Below, piece by piece: positions 32,231-40,488 of a stretch of DNA of 64,000 nt (position 1 is its first letter; each line of letters opens with the position of its first letter). This DNA comes from Pseudomonas pseudonitroreducens (GTDB taxonomy: Bacteria > Pseudomonadota > Gammaproteobacteria > Pseudomonadales > Pseudomonadaceae), in contig NZ_BQHJ01000012.1 in assembly GCF_021603645.1 (NCBI RefSeq), positions 62,001-126,000 of the forward strand, given 5' to 3'. The notes under the pieces are model-generated. The model saw only the letters and a list, made by a program, of their open reading frames with translations, did no database searches and was not told the origin of the DNA. The position numbers and the translations under genes were made by a program.

Positions 32231-33301
32231 TCACAGTTTCAATGCCGGCTGGCTCGTCGCAGCGGAAGCGGGTGCCTCGACTGCCGCTGACGTGGGCGCT
32301 TCCGCTTGTTGCGGCTGCGGCTGCGGCTGCGGCTGCGGCTGCGGCTGCGGCTGCGGCTGCGGCTCGATGAGCCTTGCGCCCGATGCCGAGTAGTGCACCT
32401 GCGCATAGCTCTCGCCGAAGATTTCCCGGTACAGGCTTTCCGCGCGGCGGGTCAGCAGGAGAATCTCGATGCGGCGGTTGGCGCCGTTCTCCGGGTCTTC
32501 CGGGCGTAGCGGCATGACGTCGGCCTGGGCCGCCACCTGCAGCACATGGGCAGCCGGCAGGCCGCTGTCGACCATCACGTTGCGCGCGCGCAGGGCACGG
32601 TCGCCGGAAAGGTTCCAGTTGTTGTAGCCATCAGGACGACGGTATTGCACGGCGTCGGTATGGCCACTGAGGATCAGCTTGTTCTGCACCTTGGCCAGCA
32701 CCCCGGACAGCGCGCCGAGCAGGGTCTGGAAATGCGGGTCGAGGGTGGCCTGGCCACGGGCGAACATGAAGCGCTGCTGGTCGTCCTTGATCAGGATGCG
32801 CAAGCCCTGCGGGACTACCGTCACCTCGATATTGGCCAGCGCGTCGACCTTGCCGGACACCTCGCGGATCAGCTCGGCCAGCTCGCGCAGGTCCTCGTTG
32901 CTGTCGTACTGGCGGCCGTCGCCATCCTGCTGCAGGCTGGAGTCTCTGGCCTGCTCGCCGGCCTTGCCCTGCCTGCCGGCATCCAGCGCCAGCTGCGGCG
33001 CGGGCTTCTCCGGCGTCTTCACCGGCTGCGGCATGCCATCCAGCTCGACGGGCGTGCGGCTGGCGCCATCGAACACGCCGGCACCGCCGTCGACCACCGG
33101 GTTGGCATCCTGGTCGCCCACCGCCACCGGTTGCGGCTCGGTCTGCGGGTGGACGATCCACAGCACCATGAACAGCGCCATCATCGCCAGGGTGAAGTCG
33201 GCGAAGGCGACTTTCCAGGCGCCGCCGTGTTCATCATCGTGGCCCTTCTTGCTGCGGCGCTTGATGATGATTTCGCTGTGCTTGTCGGCACGTTTCTTCA
33301 T
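32231..33301 (-). CDS. motB: Flagellar motor stator protein MotB, lateral type (LafU)
   Basis: 356 aa. The single helix AFADFTLAMMALFMVLWIV carries the ion-binding Asp35. The OmpA-like peptidoglycan-binding domain is at about 150-300 (LILSGHTDAVQYR, NWNLSGDRALRARNVM, NRRIEILL). The C-terminus has nine Pro-Gln repeats encoded by a hexanucleotide tandem array. It overlaps motA by 4 bases. It is the last gene of the fliD operon, as lafU is in Flag-2. Confidence 0.92.
   Translation of the reverse strand: MKKRADKHSEIIIKRRSKKGHDDEHGGAWKVAFADFTLAMMALFMVLWIVHPQTEPQPVAVGDQDANPVVDGGAGVFDGASRTPVELDGMPQPVKTPEKPAPQLALDAGRQGKAGEQARDSSLQQDGDGRQYDSNEDLRELAELIREVSGKVDALANIEVTVVPQGLRILIKDDQQRFMFARGQATLDPHFQTLLGALSGVLAKVQNKLILSGHTDAVQYRRPDGYNNWNLSGDRALRARNVMVDSGLPAAHVLQVAAQADVMPLRPEDPENGANRRIEILLLTRRAESLYREIFGESYAQVHYSASGARLIEPQPQPQPQPQPQPQPQPQQAEAPTSAAVEAPASAATSQPALKL
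32311..32364. repeat. Hexanucleotide tandem repeat inside motB
   Basis: Nine perfect copies of GCGGCT on the plus strand, encoding nine Pro-Gln pairs near the C-terminus of MotB. Copy-number change would keep the reading frame and alter only the length of the Pro-Gln tail. Confidence 0.95.
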
Positions 33302-34170
33302 GCTGCGTCCCGCTCTTCCTCATAGCGGGTGACCCAGGTCTCCAGCTGTTTGAAGGCCGGCTTGACGTCCTGCTCGATCAGCTTGCGCCCGGCATCCACC
33401 GCCAGCAGCGTGGGCTTGCCAGCGACGTGGGCAACCAGCGTGGTACGCACGCACTCCAGTGCCGACAGCTCGGTCTTCACGCGCTGCGCCATGGCGTTGG
33501 ACAGCGGGTCCATCAGGCAGTAGCAGACGAAGATACCGAAGAAGGTCCCCACCAGGGCCGCGGCCACGTGGGCGCCGATCTCGGCCACCGAACCGCCGAT
33601 GTTGCCCATGGTGATGATGATGCCGAGGATCGCCGCGAGGATGCCGAAGCCAGGCATCGCCTCGCCAACCTTGTGCAGCGACTTGGACGGCTGCAGCAGG
33701 GCATGCTCCATCGCGTCCAGCTCCTGCTCGAGGAAGCCTTCCAGCTCGTGGGCGCTGATCTTGCCCATGGCCATCAGGCGGAAGTTGTCGGCGATGAACG
33801 CCATCAGGTTCTTTTCCTGGAGGATCAGCGGATAACGGGCGAACAGGTCGCTCTGCTCCGGCTCCTCGATGTGCGCATCGAGCACCTTCAGGCCGCCGAC
33901 GTCGACCATTTCCAGCAGCTCGTAGAGCAGCATCAGCAACTGGCGCTGGAACTCCTCGCCACGGCGCTTGAAGACGAACACGCCCTTGATCTGCGAGCAC
34001 ATTTCCAGCAGCACTTCGCGCGGGTTGGCGACGACCAGGGTGCCCAGGCCCGCGCCGAGAATGATGATCATCTCCGCCGGCTGCCAGAGCGCGCGCAATT
34101 CGCCGTGGGCCATGGCGTAGCCGCCGAGGACGCAGGCGATGATGATCAGGGCGCCGATGATTTTCTGCAT
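33298..34170 (-). CDS. motA: Flagellar motor stator protein MotA, lateral type (LafT)
   Basis: 290 aa, four membrane helices. The MotA features are GALIIIACVLGGYAMAHGEL at the N-terminus, the cytoplasmic loop with charged residues, and PGFGILAAILGIIITMGNIGG and ALVGTFFGIFVCYCL in helices 3-4. With MotB it forms the stator; MotA plus an Asp-type MotB suggests proton drive, but this cannot be settled from sequence. Confidence 0.93.
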   Translation of the reverse strand: MQKIIGALIIIACVLGGYAMAHGELRALWQPAEMIIILGAGLGTLVVANPREVLLEMCSQIKGVFVFKRRGEEFQRQLLMLLYELLEMVDVGGLKVLDAHIEEPEQSDLFARYPLILQEKNLMAFIADNFRLMAMGKISAHELEGFLEQELDAMEHALLQPSKSLHKVGEAMPGFGILAAILGIIITMGNIGGSVAEIGAHVAAALVGTFFGIFVCYCLMDPLSNAMAQRVKTELSALECVRTTLVAHVAGKPTLLAVDAGRKLIEQDVKPAFKQLETWVTRYEEERDAA

Positions 34171-34183
34171 GGTTATGGGTTCT

Positions 34184-34945
34184 TCAAAGGGTGTCGGGGT
34201 CGTTGAGGAAACGGCTGCACTTGCCGATCGCCTGCTTCATCAGCTGGCAGATGCGTGCATCGGTCAGCTCCAGTACCAGGGCGATTTCCCTGAGGTTCAG
34301 CTCGTGCTGGTAATACAGGTTGAGGATCAACCGCTCGCGCTCGTTGAGGCGTTCCAGCGCCTGGGCCAGCAGGCGCTCCTTGAGCACCCGTTCCTCCAGT
34401 GCATCGCCGCTGCCCTGCACGCCGTCATGGCCGCTCTGCAGCAGTGCGTCGAAGCTCTCGATGGCTTCGGAGGACTCGGCGCGCAGGTAATCCTGGTAGC
34501 CCGCCTCGTCGAGGCCGGTGGCGGCGAACACTTCCTCGTCGCTGGGCACGCGGCCGAGCTGGCGCGCCAGCGCACGGATCGCATCGCGAACCTTGTGTGC
34601 CTGCTGGCGCACCTGGCGCGGGCGCCAGTCCTGGCGGCGCAGCTCATCGAGAATGGCACCACGGATACGCAGCGCGGCGAAGCGACCGAACTGCTCGTCC
34701 GGCTCGCCGTAGCGACGCAGCCCCTCGAGCAGGCCCATCAGGCCGATCTGCTCCATGTCCTCGCGGTCCAGCACCTGGTTGGCCTGCAGCGACAGCTGGC
34801 TGACGATGCGCCGCACCAGTGGCAGGTACTGCATCATCCAGCGCTGCTCGGCAGCCGGCGACAGCCGCGCATGGCCGCCTTCGGGGCTGTCGTAGCCGCC
34901 GACGCCACTGGCATAGCCGTGAACAGGATCGCGAAGGGCGTGCAT
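34184..34945 (-). CDS. fliA: Flagellar sigma-28 factor FliA, lateral type (LafS)
   Basis: 253 aa. Sigma region 2 is YLPLVRRIVSQL...DREDMEQIGLMGLLEGLRRY and RFAALRIRGAILDELRRQDW. Region 3 is VRQQAHKVRDAIRALARQLGRVPSDEEV. Region 4 is LNERERLILNLYYQHELNLREIALVLELTDARICQL. It would drive late genes such as the flagellin and be held by the FlgM encoded at 39600-39884. It sits between fliL and motA, as lafS does in Flag-2. Confidence 0.92.
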   Translation of the reverse strand: MHALRDPVHGYASGVGGYDSPEGGHARLSPAAEQRWMMQYLPLVRRIVSQLSLQANQVLDREDMEQIGLMGLLEGLRRYGEPDEQFGRFAALRIRGAILDELRRQDWRPRQVRQQAHKVRDAIRALARQLGRVPSDEEVFAATGLDEAGYQDYLRAESSEAIESFDALLQSGHDGVQGSGDALEERVLKERLLAQALERLNERERLILNLYYQHELNLREIALVLELTDARICQLMKQAIGKCSRFLNDPDTL

Positions 34946-34951
34946 GGCGGC

Positions 34952-35440
34952 CTACTGGACGATCATCTTGCTGAGCAGCACGTGCTCGAAGGGCACCACC
35001 ACCTTGCGCGTGGCAAAGTCGTCGATCACCGCCTTCTCCAGGCGCGCCTGCACCTCGCCGATCGGCATGGCGCGCAGCACTTCGAACTTTTCCGGGGTCA
35101 GGTTGGCGACCACCGAGCTGCGCACCATCGGGGCGACGCTCTCCAGCTTCTTGCGCTCCTGCTCGGCCCGGGCCTGCAGCACCAGGTCGATCACGAAGTA
35201 GTGCTCGCGGTCTTCGCCACGGGAGCTGACGATGATCTTCTCCACCGGCACGAAGAGGTATTCGGCGCTCTCCTGCTCTTCCTCCTCCCTGGTGTCGTCC
35301 TTGCCGCCGTCCTTGTCGGCGGTTGCGGCGGCCGGGGCCAGGCTGGCGGACTTGATCATCTGGTAATTGACGAACACGCCACCCAGCACGACGGCGATAT
35401 TCACGATGAGCATCAGTAGAACGAGACGCGGCGTGGACAT
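34952..35440 (-). CDS. fliL: Flagellar basal body-associated protein FliL (LafF)
   Basis: 162 aa with one N-terminal membrane helix (LVLLMLIVNIAVVLGGVFV), a charged low-complexity linker (DKDGGKDDTREEEEQES) and a periplasmic domain (KIIVSSRGEDREHYFVIDLVLQAR) with the family C-terminal pattern. FliL surrounds the stator ring and supports torque. It lies between fliK and the sigma factor gene. Confidence 0.85.
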   Translation of the reverse strand: MSTPRLVLLMLIVNIAVVLGGVFVNYQMIKSASLAPAAATADKDGGKDDTREEEEQESAEYLFVPVEKIIVSSRGEDREHYFVIDLVLQARAEQERKKLESVAPMVRSSVVANLTPEKFEVLRAMPIGEVQARLEKAVIDDFATRKVVVPFEHVLLSKMIVQ

Positions 35441-35484
35441 GGAGTTTCTCGAAAAATCCTGTGGGGGTGCGGGCCGTAGGCGGC

Positions 35485-36639
35485 CTACACGGTAATCAGT
35501 ACATCGCTGTCGCCATGCGCCGCGGAGCGCCCGGCCGCCTGCGCATCACGCGGGTTGGCGGCGACTACGGGCTGTTCCTCGGCGAAGCGCTGGCGGTTCT
35601 GCTGGCCCTGCTGGCCGGACTGCGAATCGGAGGAAACCTGCACGTTGACCTGCAGGAAGTTCTGCCCGACCAGCTCCTGGCGCAGGCGCTCGCTGGTGTT
35701 CTGCAGCAGGCGCACGACGTCGCCGTTGGACGCGGAGATCTGCACGTTGAGCTGGCCGGCTTCGTGGCGCACGAGGATTTCCATGGCGCCCAGCTCCGGC
35801 GGGTCGAGGCGGATCGTCGCGTTCTGCACGCGCTGGCCCAGCTGCAGCTCGACGTTGTCGCGCAGGGCGCTGACCATCTGCTCGCCCCAGTGCGCATCGT
35901 TGCCGCCCTTGAGGTGCAGCGGCTTGTCGAACAGCGGCGACGCCGGTGCAGCAGACGAGGCTGGCGTGCTGCTGTCGGTCGCCGGAAGACGCGAGTCGAG
36001 CGTGCCGGTGGGCAACGTCGGTACGGCGGATTCCGGGGTCTGTACGGCAGCCGCCAGGTGCTGTTGCAGCAACGTCTGCGCCTGGCTCTGGGTCGCCTCG
36101 CGCGGTGCCGGCTGCGTGGGTGCGGCCGGCTCTTCGGGCAGGTCGGCGGGCGGCAGCAGCACGTCTTCGGGCTTCACTGCGACGGGCGCCGGCTGCGCCT
36201 GGCCATCCACGGCCTGGGTGGCGAAACCGGCCACCTGGGCGTGGGTCCGGGCCGCCGGGTTATCCCGTGCCTGCACCACCAGCCCGGCCTGGCCAAGCAT
36301 GCCGGCGAGCCAGTTTTCCGCGCCGGAGGGCGATGCCTCTTCGCTTGCCCGGCCCTGCGTATCGTCGTCGCGGGTAGCAACGGCTAACGCCTCCGGCGGC
36401 AGCGCAGCCGTGGCTTGCTGCACCGGTTCCTCGGCCTGCGCGGTATCGAACTGGGCGAGGAACGACTGCACGCTGATGGTTCGCTCACCGGCATTCGACT
36501 GTGCCGGCGGCTGCGCGCGAAATCCCGCCACAGCGGCACTGTCGGCGCCGTCGCGGCGCGAGTCCTGCGAACGCGCCTCGGCCACCGGGCGTGCCGCACG
36601 GTCGGTGGTCGGCAGTGATTGGGTCGGCAACTGGATCAC
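35485..36639 (-). CDS. fliK: Flagellar hook-length control protein FliK (LafE)
   Basis: 384 aa. The N-terminal two-thirds is low-complexity, Pro/Ala/Gln-rich ruler sequence. The C-terminal domain (about 255-345) is the conserved substrate-switch region: ELQLGQRVQNATIRLDPPELGAMEILVRHE and NGDVVRLLQNTSERLRQEL. It sets hook length and switches FlhB export specificity. The start is GTG at 36639 with GGAGG upstream. Confidence 0.88.
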   Translation of the reverse strand: MIQLPTQSLPTTDRAARPVAEARSQDSRRDGADSAAVAGFRAQPPAQSNAGERTISVQSFLAQFDTAQAEEPVQQATAALPPEALAVATRDDDTQGRASEEASPSGAENWLAGMLGQAGLVVQARDNPAARTHAQVAGFATQAVDGQAQPAPVAVKPEDVLLPPADLPEEPAAPTQPAPREATQSQAQTLLQQHLAAAVQTPESAVPTLPTGTLDSRLPATDSSTPASSAAPASPLFDKPLHLKGGNDAHWGEQMVSALRDNVELQLGQRVQNATIRLDPPELGAMEILVRHEAGQLNVQISASNGDVVRLLQNTSERLRQELVGQNFLQVNVQVSSDSQSGQQGQQNRQRFAEEQPVVAANPRDAQAAGRSAAHGDSDVLITV

Positions 36640-36642
36640 GGT

Positions 36643-36960
36643 CTATCGACCCTCCTGGTACGTATCCACCTGCATGTACGCCGAGCGTCCCTCGGCGTAT
36701 TCCAGGTGCGAGAGCAGGAGCCGGCGCAGGCGCTCGCACTCCTCGGCGCAGGCCTGCGACGCCTGCTCGTGCAGGCGCTTCAGGTGTTTCTTGGCCAACA
36801 GCACGTCGGCCGCCAGCCCGGTCTGCGACGACATCGCCACCAGTTGCGCACGGATCGCCAGGTCGACCTGCCCCATGGCTTTCCAGTCCTTGCGCTGCAG
36901 CGCCGCACCCAGCCGTTCGTAGAGCTGGAGCAGGCGCTGGCGGTCATCCACGGGCGGCAC
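36643..36960 (-). CDS. fliT: FliT-like flagellar export chaperone (LafD)
   Basis: 105 aa, all helical by composition (LLQLYERLGAALQRKDW, LLAKKHLKRLHEQASQACAEECERLRRLL). Sequence identity to FliT is low, but the size and place between fliS and fliK match lafD of Flag-2 clusters. It would bind the filament cap protein FliD. GTG 36960 overlaps fliS by 17 bases; GTG 36951 is an alternative start. Confidence 0.7.
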   Translation of the reverse strand: MPPVDDRQRLLQLYERLGAALQRKDWKAMGQVDLAIRAQLVAMSSQTGLAADVLLAKKHLKRLHEQASQACAEECERLRRLLLSHLEYAEGRSAYMQVDTYQEGR

Positions 36961-37342
36961 TCACGCCCTCCCAGCCTTCGCGCAGGATGCCCAGCAGGCG
37001 CACCACTTCATCGATGCCGGCGACATCCAGGGAGATACTCACGTCGGAGATCCGGTAGATGCAGTAGTCGTAGAGGCGCGCCAGGCCCTGCACGGTCTCG
37101 CCGCCGCCCTCGTAGTCGAGAGCGCCGTTGAGGCCGTTGAGGATATTCAGGCACTTCTCCAGGGAGCGGCCCTTCTGCTGGTAGCGCTTGTGCTCGATAT
37201 GCCCACGGGCGCGGGCCAGTTCGTCGAGCAGGCCGTCGAACAGCACCAGCACCAGCTCGTAGGGCGAGGACGACGCGGCCTTGGCTTCCAGGTCGATCAT
37301 CCGGTAGCTGTCGTAGCTTTCATTCATGCCGTAGGCGCTCAT
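36944..37342 (-). CDS. fliS: Flagellin export chaperone FliS (LafC)
   Basis: 132 aa. Landmarks are SSPYELVLVLFDGLLDELARARGHIEHKRYQQKGRSLEKCLNILNGL and GLARLYDYCIYRISDVSI, typical of FliS. It keeps flagellin monomeric for export. It overlaps fliD by 4 bases and fliT by 17. Confidence 0.92.
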   Translation of the reverse strand: MSAYGMNESYDSYRMIDLEAKAASSSPYELVLVLFDGLLDELARARGHIEHKRYQQKGRSLEKCLNILNGLNGALDYEGGGETVQGLARLYDYCIYRISDVSISLDVAGIDEVVRLLGILREGWEGVSAARG

Positions 37343-38688
37343 CCGAACATCCCGCTGGTCTGGTCCATCGACTGCATGGTCTGCATCATCGAGGTGTATT
37401 GCTTGAGGTAGCGCGCGTAGTAGGTGTCGTACTGCTTCTGCAGGTTGTCGTAGTCATCGTTGACCCGCTTCAGGCTGCTGTTGAGCGACTCCTTGCGGTT
37501 CTTCAGTACGCCGTTGACGCTGCTGGTGTAGAGCGACAGCGCCTTGTCGGTGCTGTCGAGCAGGTTGCCCTTGCCCATGAACAGCTTGTCCAGCCCTTCC
37601 GGGTCGGCGGCGATGGCCTTCTCGAAGCGCGTCGAGTCCAGGGTCAGCTTGCCGTTGCGGTCGGCGCTGATGCCGAAGCTGATCAGGTTGGCGCCACCGA
37701 AGGTGGTACGCAGCATCTGGTTGAGGCTGTTCTCGATGGCCCGCACGCTGGAGTCGCCGGCCAGGGCGCCACGGGAATTGCCGCTCTGGTCGCCGGAGGC
37801 GGTGAGGCTGTCGATCTGGCTGGCCAGGGCGTTGAAGGCGTCGATGAAGGTCTGCACCTTCTTCTTGGTCTCGCCCTGATCCTGGGAGATGGTCATGGAG
37901 ATCGGCTGCTCGCCGGATTTCTGCGCCTGTGTGAAGGTGACGCTGACGCCATCGATGATGTTGTCGAAGGTGTTGCTGGCGTTGGTCAGCAGCATGCCGC
38001 TCTCGCCGCCCAGGCGGACGCGGGCGTCCTGCGCCCTGGACAGTTCCTGCGGATTGCCGATGGCATTCTCGAAGGCACTGTTGGCGCCGTCGGTGCCGCT
38101 CAGCGACAGGCTGATGGCATTTTCCGCGCCGGACTTCTCCGCGCCCAGCACCAGCGAGACCTGGCCGTTGCTGCGCACCAGGGTGGCCTTCACGCCGGTG
38201 TTGTCGGTGGCCTTGTTGATCGCCGCGGCCAGCTCATCCATGGAATTGCTGCCGTCGCCGTCGGTATCGATCTTGCTCAGGTCGATGTCGAAGGACTTGC
38301 CGTTCTGGCTCAGGGTCAGGGTGCCCTGGGTGTCGATGTCGCCGCTCTGCAAGCCGGAGAAGGACAGCTGGTGGCTGCTGGCGAGTTGCTCGACGAAGAA
38401 GTCGTAGCGGCCGGCGACGGCGCTCTTGCCGACAGTGGCGGTGAGATAGCCGTCCTTGCTCAGCTTGGCACTGTTGATCAGCATGCTGGTGTTGCTGCCG
38501 GTGGTGCCCTGCAGCCCCTTCACCGCGGTGGAGAAGGTCTTCAGCGCCGTTTCCAGCGAGGTCACGGCGGTCAGCTGCGACTGGTACGAAGCCTTGTTGC
38601 GGTCAGCCTTGTTCAGCCCGCTCTGCACATCGTACGTCGCCAGTTGCTGGGCCATCTGCTTGACGTAATCGGAATCTATGGTCGCCAT
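37339..38688 (-). CDS. fliD: Flagellar filament cap protein FliD (LafB, HAP2)
   Basis: 449 aa. The N-terminal FliD domain (YQSQLTAVTSLETALKTFSTAV) and C-terminal coiled coil (KRVNDDYDNLQKQYDTYYARYLKQYTSMMQTM) are both visible, with a flagellin-IN-like segment near residues 140-190 (AAAINKATDNTGVKATLV). It caps the growing filament. The start at 38688 (MATIDSDYV) has GAGG 9 bases upstream. It is the first gene of the eight-gene operon ending in motB. Confidence 0.92.
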   Translation of the reverse strand: MATIDSDYVKQMAQQLATYDVQSGLNKADRNKASYQSQLTAVTSLETALKTFSTAVKGLQGTTGSNTSMLINSAKLSKDGYLTATVGKSAVAGRYDFFVEQLASSHQLSFSGLQSGDIDTQGTLTLSQNGKSFDIDLSKIDTDGDGSNSMDELAAAINKATDNTGVKATLVRSNGQVSLVLGAEKSGAENAISLSLSGTDGANSAFENAIGNPQELSRAQDARVRLGGESGMLLTNASNTFDNIIDGVSVTFTQAQKSGEQPISMTISQDQGETKKKVQTFIDAFNALASQIDSLTASGDQSGNSRGALAGDSSVRAIENSLNQMLRTTFGGANLISFGISADRNGKLTLDSTRFEKAIAADPEGLDKLFMGKGNLLDSTDKALSLYTSSVNGVLKNRKESLNSSLKRVNDDYDNLQKQYDTYYARYLKQYTSMMQTMQSMDQTSGMFG

Positions 38689-39162
38689 CTGAATCCACCT
38701 CTTTGTAGCCGAAGGAGCAATTACGGTGCCAATGCCGTAAGGCCCGCCGTTCAAGGCTTTGCGGGTTTCCCAGGGAGAAGGTGAACTTCCGCCCGGCGTG
38801 GTTTGGCGCGCAGCGGGAAGCGGCATTTCCGCCTGCCGCAAGCGCGCCCTGATGCAGAGGAAGGGCGACCGTGGGGAGGGATTCGTTAAGAGGTTTCGAC
38901 GGGGTGTTTTACGGAGGCACAGCGGCCATCGCCGAACTCACGTGCCGGTGCCTCCCTCACCCCAACCCTGGCTAGGTGCCGCGCTTCTGAGGGAGAGGGA
39001 ACAGATCGCGGGGCGCACTCCGTTCGCGGTGGGCATGGCGCTGTACGGTTCGCGAGCAAGCTCGCTCCTACGAAGAGCGCGTCGACATTAGCCTGTAGGA
39101 GCGAGCTTGCTCGCGAACAGAGCCCAGCCAGAGGAAACCGCAACTGAAAGGTAAGGCCTGGA
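38689..39162. other. Intergenic region between fliD operon and flgN
   Basis: 474 bases. It contains the sigma-54 promoter of fliD, a region of unclear content (about 38735-38945), a CCCTCACCCCAACCCT-type repeat (about 38955-38999) and a class A palindrome pair (39049-39118: TTCGCGAGCAAGCTCGCTCC and its complement). No gene is supported. Confidence 0.6.
38716..38732 (-). promoter_or_regulatory. Near-consensus sigma-54 promoter of the fliD operon
   Basis: Minus-strand TTGGCACCGTAATTGCT has a perfect -24 element (TTGGCAC), a perfect -12 element (TTGCT) and the required 10-base GG-GC spacing. Transcription would start about 17 bases before the fliD ATG. It predicts that the fliD-S-T-K-L-sigma28-motA-motB operon is a sigma-54 (LafK) target. 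Confidence 0.82.
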
Positions 39163-39603
39163 TCAGTAGGACTGCCGCGAATACACCGGCTGTTCGCGCG
39201 GATCGCCCAGCAGTTGGCTGAGGATGTCATGGTGCATTGCCAGCAGCTTGCCGTTGCGCTCGTTGAGGCGCTTGCACTGGGCGGTCAGCTGCCCCAGCTG
39301 CAACCACTCCTGCTGCAGCTCTTCGCGACGTGGCGGCTGGTAGTTGGACAGCAGCGTGCGCATGCCGTCGGCGTCCATCGGCAGCTGGAAGGCGCGCAGC
39401 ACGCGGCTGCGGCGCTCGGCGCGGCCGGCGATGGCTTCAAGCAGTGCCTGGATGTCCGGGTTCAGCGCCTCGATCTGCGCACTGTCCCGCGCCAGCAGGT
39501 GACGATACAGCTCCTGCAGGCGTTCGCGCAGCGCCAGGCAATCGCGGCCATCCTGCTGGATGTCCTGCTCGACCACCTGCAACAGCCGCGCGCGCTGGGT
39601 CAT
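39163..39603 (-). CDS. flgN: FlgN-like flagellar export chaperone
   Basis: 146 aa, helical. The pattern RLQELYRHLLARDSAQIEALNPDIQALLEAI and the Leu/Gln-rich C-terminal half fit FlgN, the chaperone for FlgK and FlgL. It overlaps flgM by 4 bases. In Flag-2 clusters lfgM and lfgN are likewise paired, though there they usually adjoin flgA. Confidence 0.8.
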   Translation of the reverse strand: MTQRARLLQVVEQDIQQDGRDCLALRERLQELYRHLLARDSAQIEALNPDIQALLEAIAGRAERRSRVLRAFQLPMDADGMRTLLSNYQPPRREELQQEWLQLGQLTAQCKRLNERNGKLLAMHHDILSQLLGDPREQPVYSRQSY

Positions 39604-39884
39604 GCGTCGCTGCCGCGATGGTAGGAGAGGATGCTGGTGGCGAGCACGCTGGTGTCGTTGCCCAGCTCGCCATTCATCAGTGCGCGGCGGATTTCCGCGA
39701 CGCGGCTCTGGTCCACGTCGGGCATGGCGCGCAGGGTTTCCTGCATCTCGTCCAGGCGCAGCGAGTCGCTGACCGGCGCACTGGCGGCGGTCTCCGCCAC
39801 CGGGGCGACGCGCTCGCTGCGCGCGCTCTTGGCGGACTCGCTGGTGGCCAGCGCGACGCTGGTCAGTTGCCGGGTGATTTCCAT
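39600..39884 (-). CDS. flgM: Anti-sigma-28 factor FlgM
   Basis: 94 aa. The C-terminal half (DVDQSRVAEIRRALMNGELGNDTSVLATSILSY) is the sigma-28 binding pattern of FlgM, with the typical 'V-x-x-I-x-x-A-I/L-x-x-G-x' helix. The N-terminal part is disordered and Ser/Ala-rich. It would hold the sigma factor encoded at 34184-34945 until hook completion. It overlaps flgN by 4 bases. Confidence 0.88.
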   Translation of the reverse strand: MEITRQLTSVALATSESAKSARSERVAPVAETAASAPVSDSLRLDEMQETLRAMPDVDQSRVAEIRRALMNGELGNDTSVLATSILSYHRGSDA

Positions 39885-39978
39885 GGTCGGTATCCGAATG
39901 TTTTTGGGCCTTTCCCCCAGAGGGCGACCGCCCCGCGGGAAAACTTAAATGCCGTGTTTCGAGTTCGCCACACGGACG

Positions 39979-40058
39979 GCAGATAACCGCAAGCGGTTAT
40001 TCGCCCTACGGTTCGAAGCCCCATCGTAGGGCGCATAACGCGGAACGCGTTATCCGCC
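39979..40058. repeat. Class C palindromic repeats between flgM and fliJ
   Basis: Two opposed class C half elements: GATAACCGCAAGCGGTTAT ... GCCCTAC and GTAGGGCGCATAACGC ... GCGTTATCC. They lie right after the fliJ stop and so mark the end of the lafK-fliE-J transcript. Confidence 0.8.
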
Positions 40059-40065
40059 ATTCCCT

Positions 40066-40488
40066 TCACGCCCGCGCCCGCCACCAGGACTGCGCGGCGA
40101 GGCCATCCTGGATTTTCTGCTCCTGCTGCGCAAGTTGCGCCTGCCACTGGCCGATCTTGGTTTCGATCACCTGGGCCAGCACTTTCTCACTGCGCATGGC
40201 CGCCAGCAGTTCGCCCTGGATACGCGCGAGGGCCTGCTCGGCGACTTCCAGCTCGCGGCGCTGCAATTGCAGCATCTTGTGCAGGGTGGCCTTGTACTGC
40301 TGCTGGTTGTGCCGCTGCAGCGGTGTGCTGGTGGCCACACTGAAGCCGCACAGGCGGTCGAGTCCGGTGATGTTGTTGCGGTAGCGCTGGCAGAGGTTCT
40401 GCTGGTAGTTGACCCGTCCGAGCAACTCGCGGACCTTGCCGCCACGCACGTCGGCCAGGCGTCCGAGCATATCGATCTGCGCCCTCAT
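40066..40488 (-). CDS. fliJ: Flagellar export protein FliJ
   Basis: 140 aa, predicted long coiled coil (KMLQLQRRELEVAEQALARIQGELLAAM, WQAQLAQQEQKIQDGL). It is the central stalk of the flagellar export ATPase. It overlaps the fliI stop by one base (TGATG), the normal gene order. Confidence 0.87.
   Translation of the reverse strand: MRAQIDMLGRLADVRGGKVRELLGRVNYQQNLCQRYRNNITGLDRLCGFSVATSTPLQRHNQQQYKATLHKMLQLQRRELEVAEQALARIQGELLAAMRSEKVLAQVIETKIGQWQAQLAQQEQKIQDGLAAQSWWRARA

Noticed and set aside
32311-32364. Short tandem repeat considered as a CRISPR array
   Set aside because: Six-base units with no spacers inside a coding frame; it is a simple repeat in motB.
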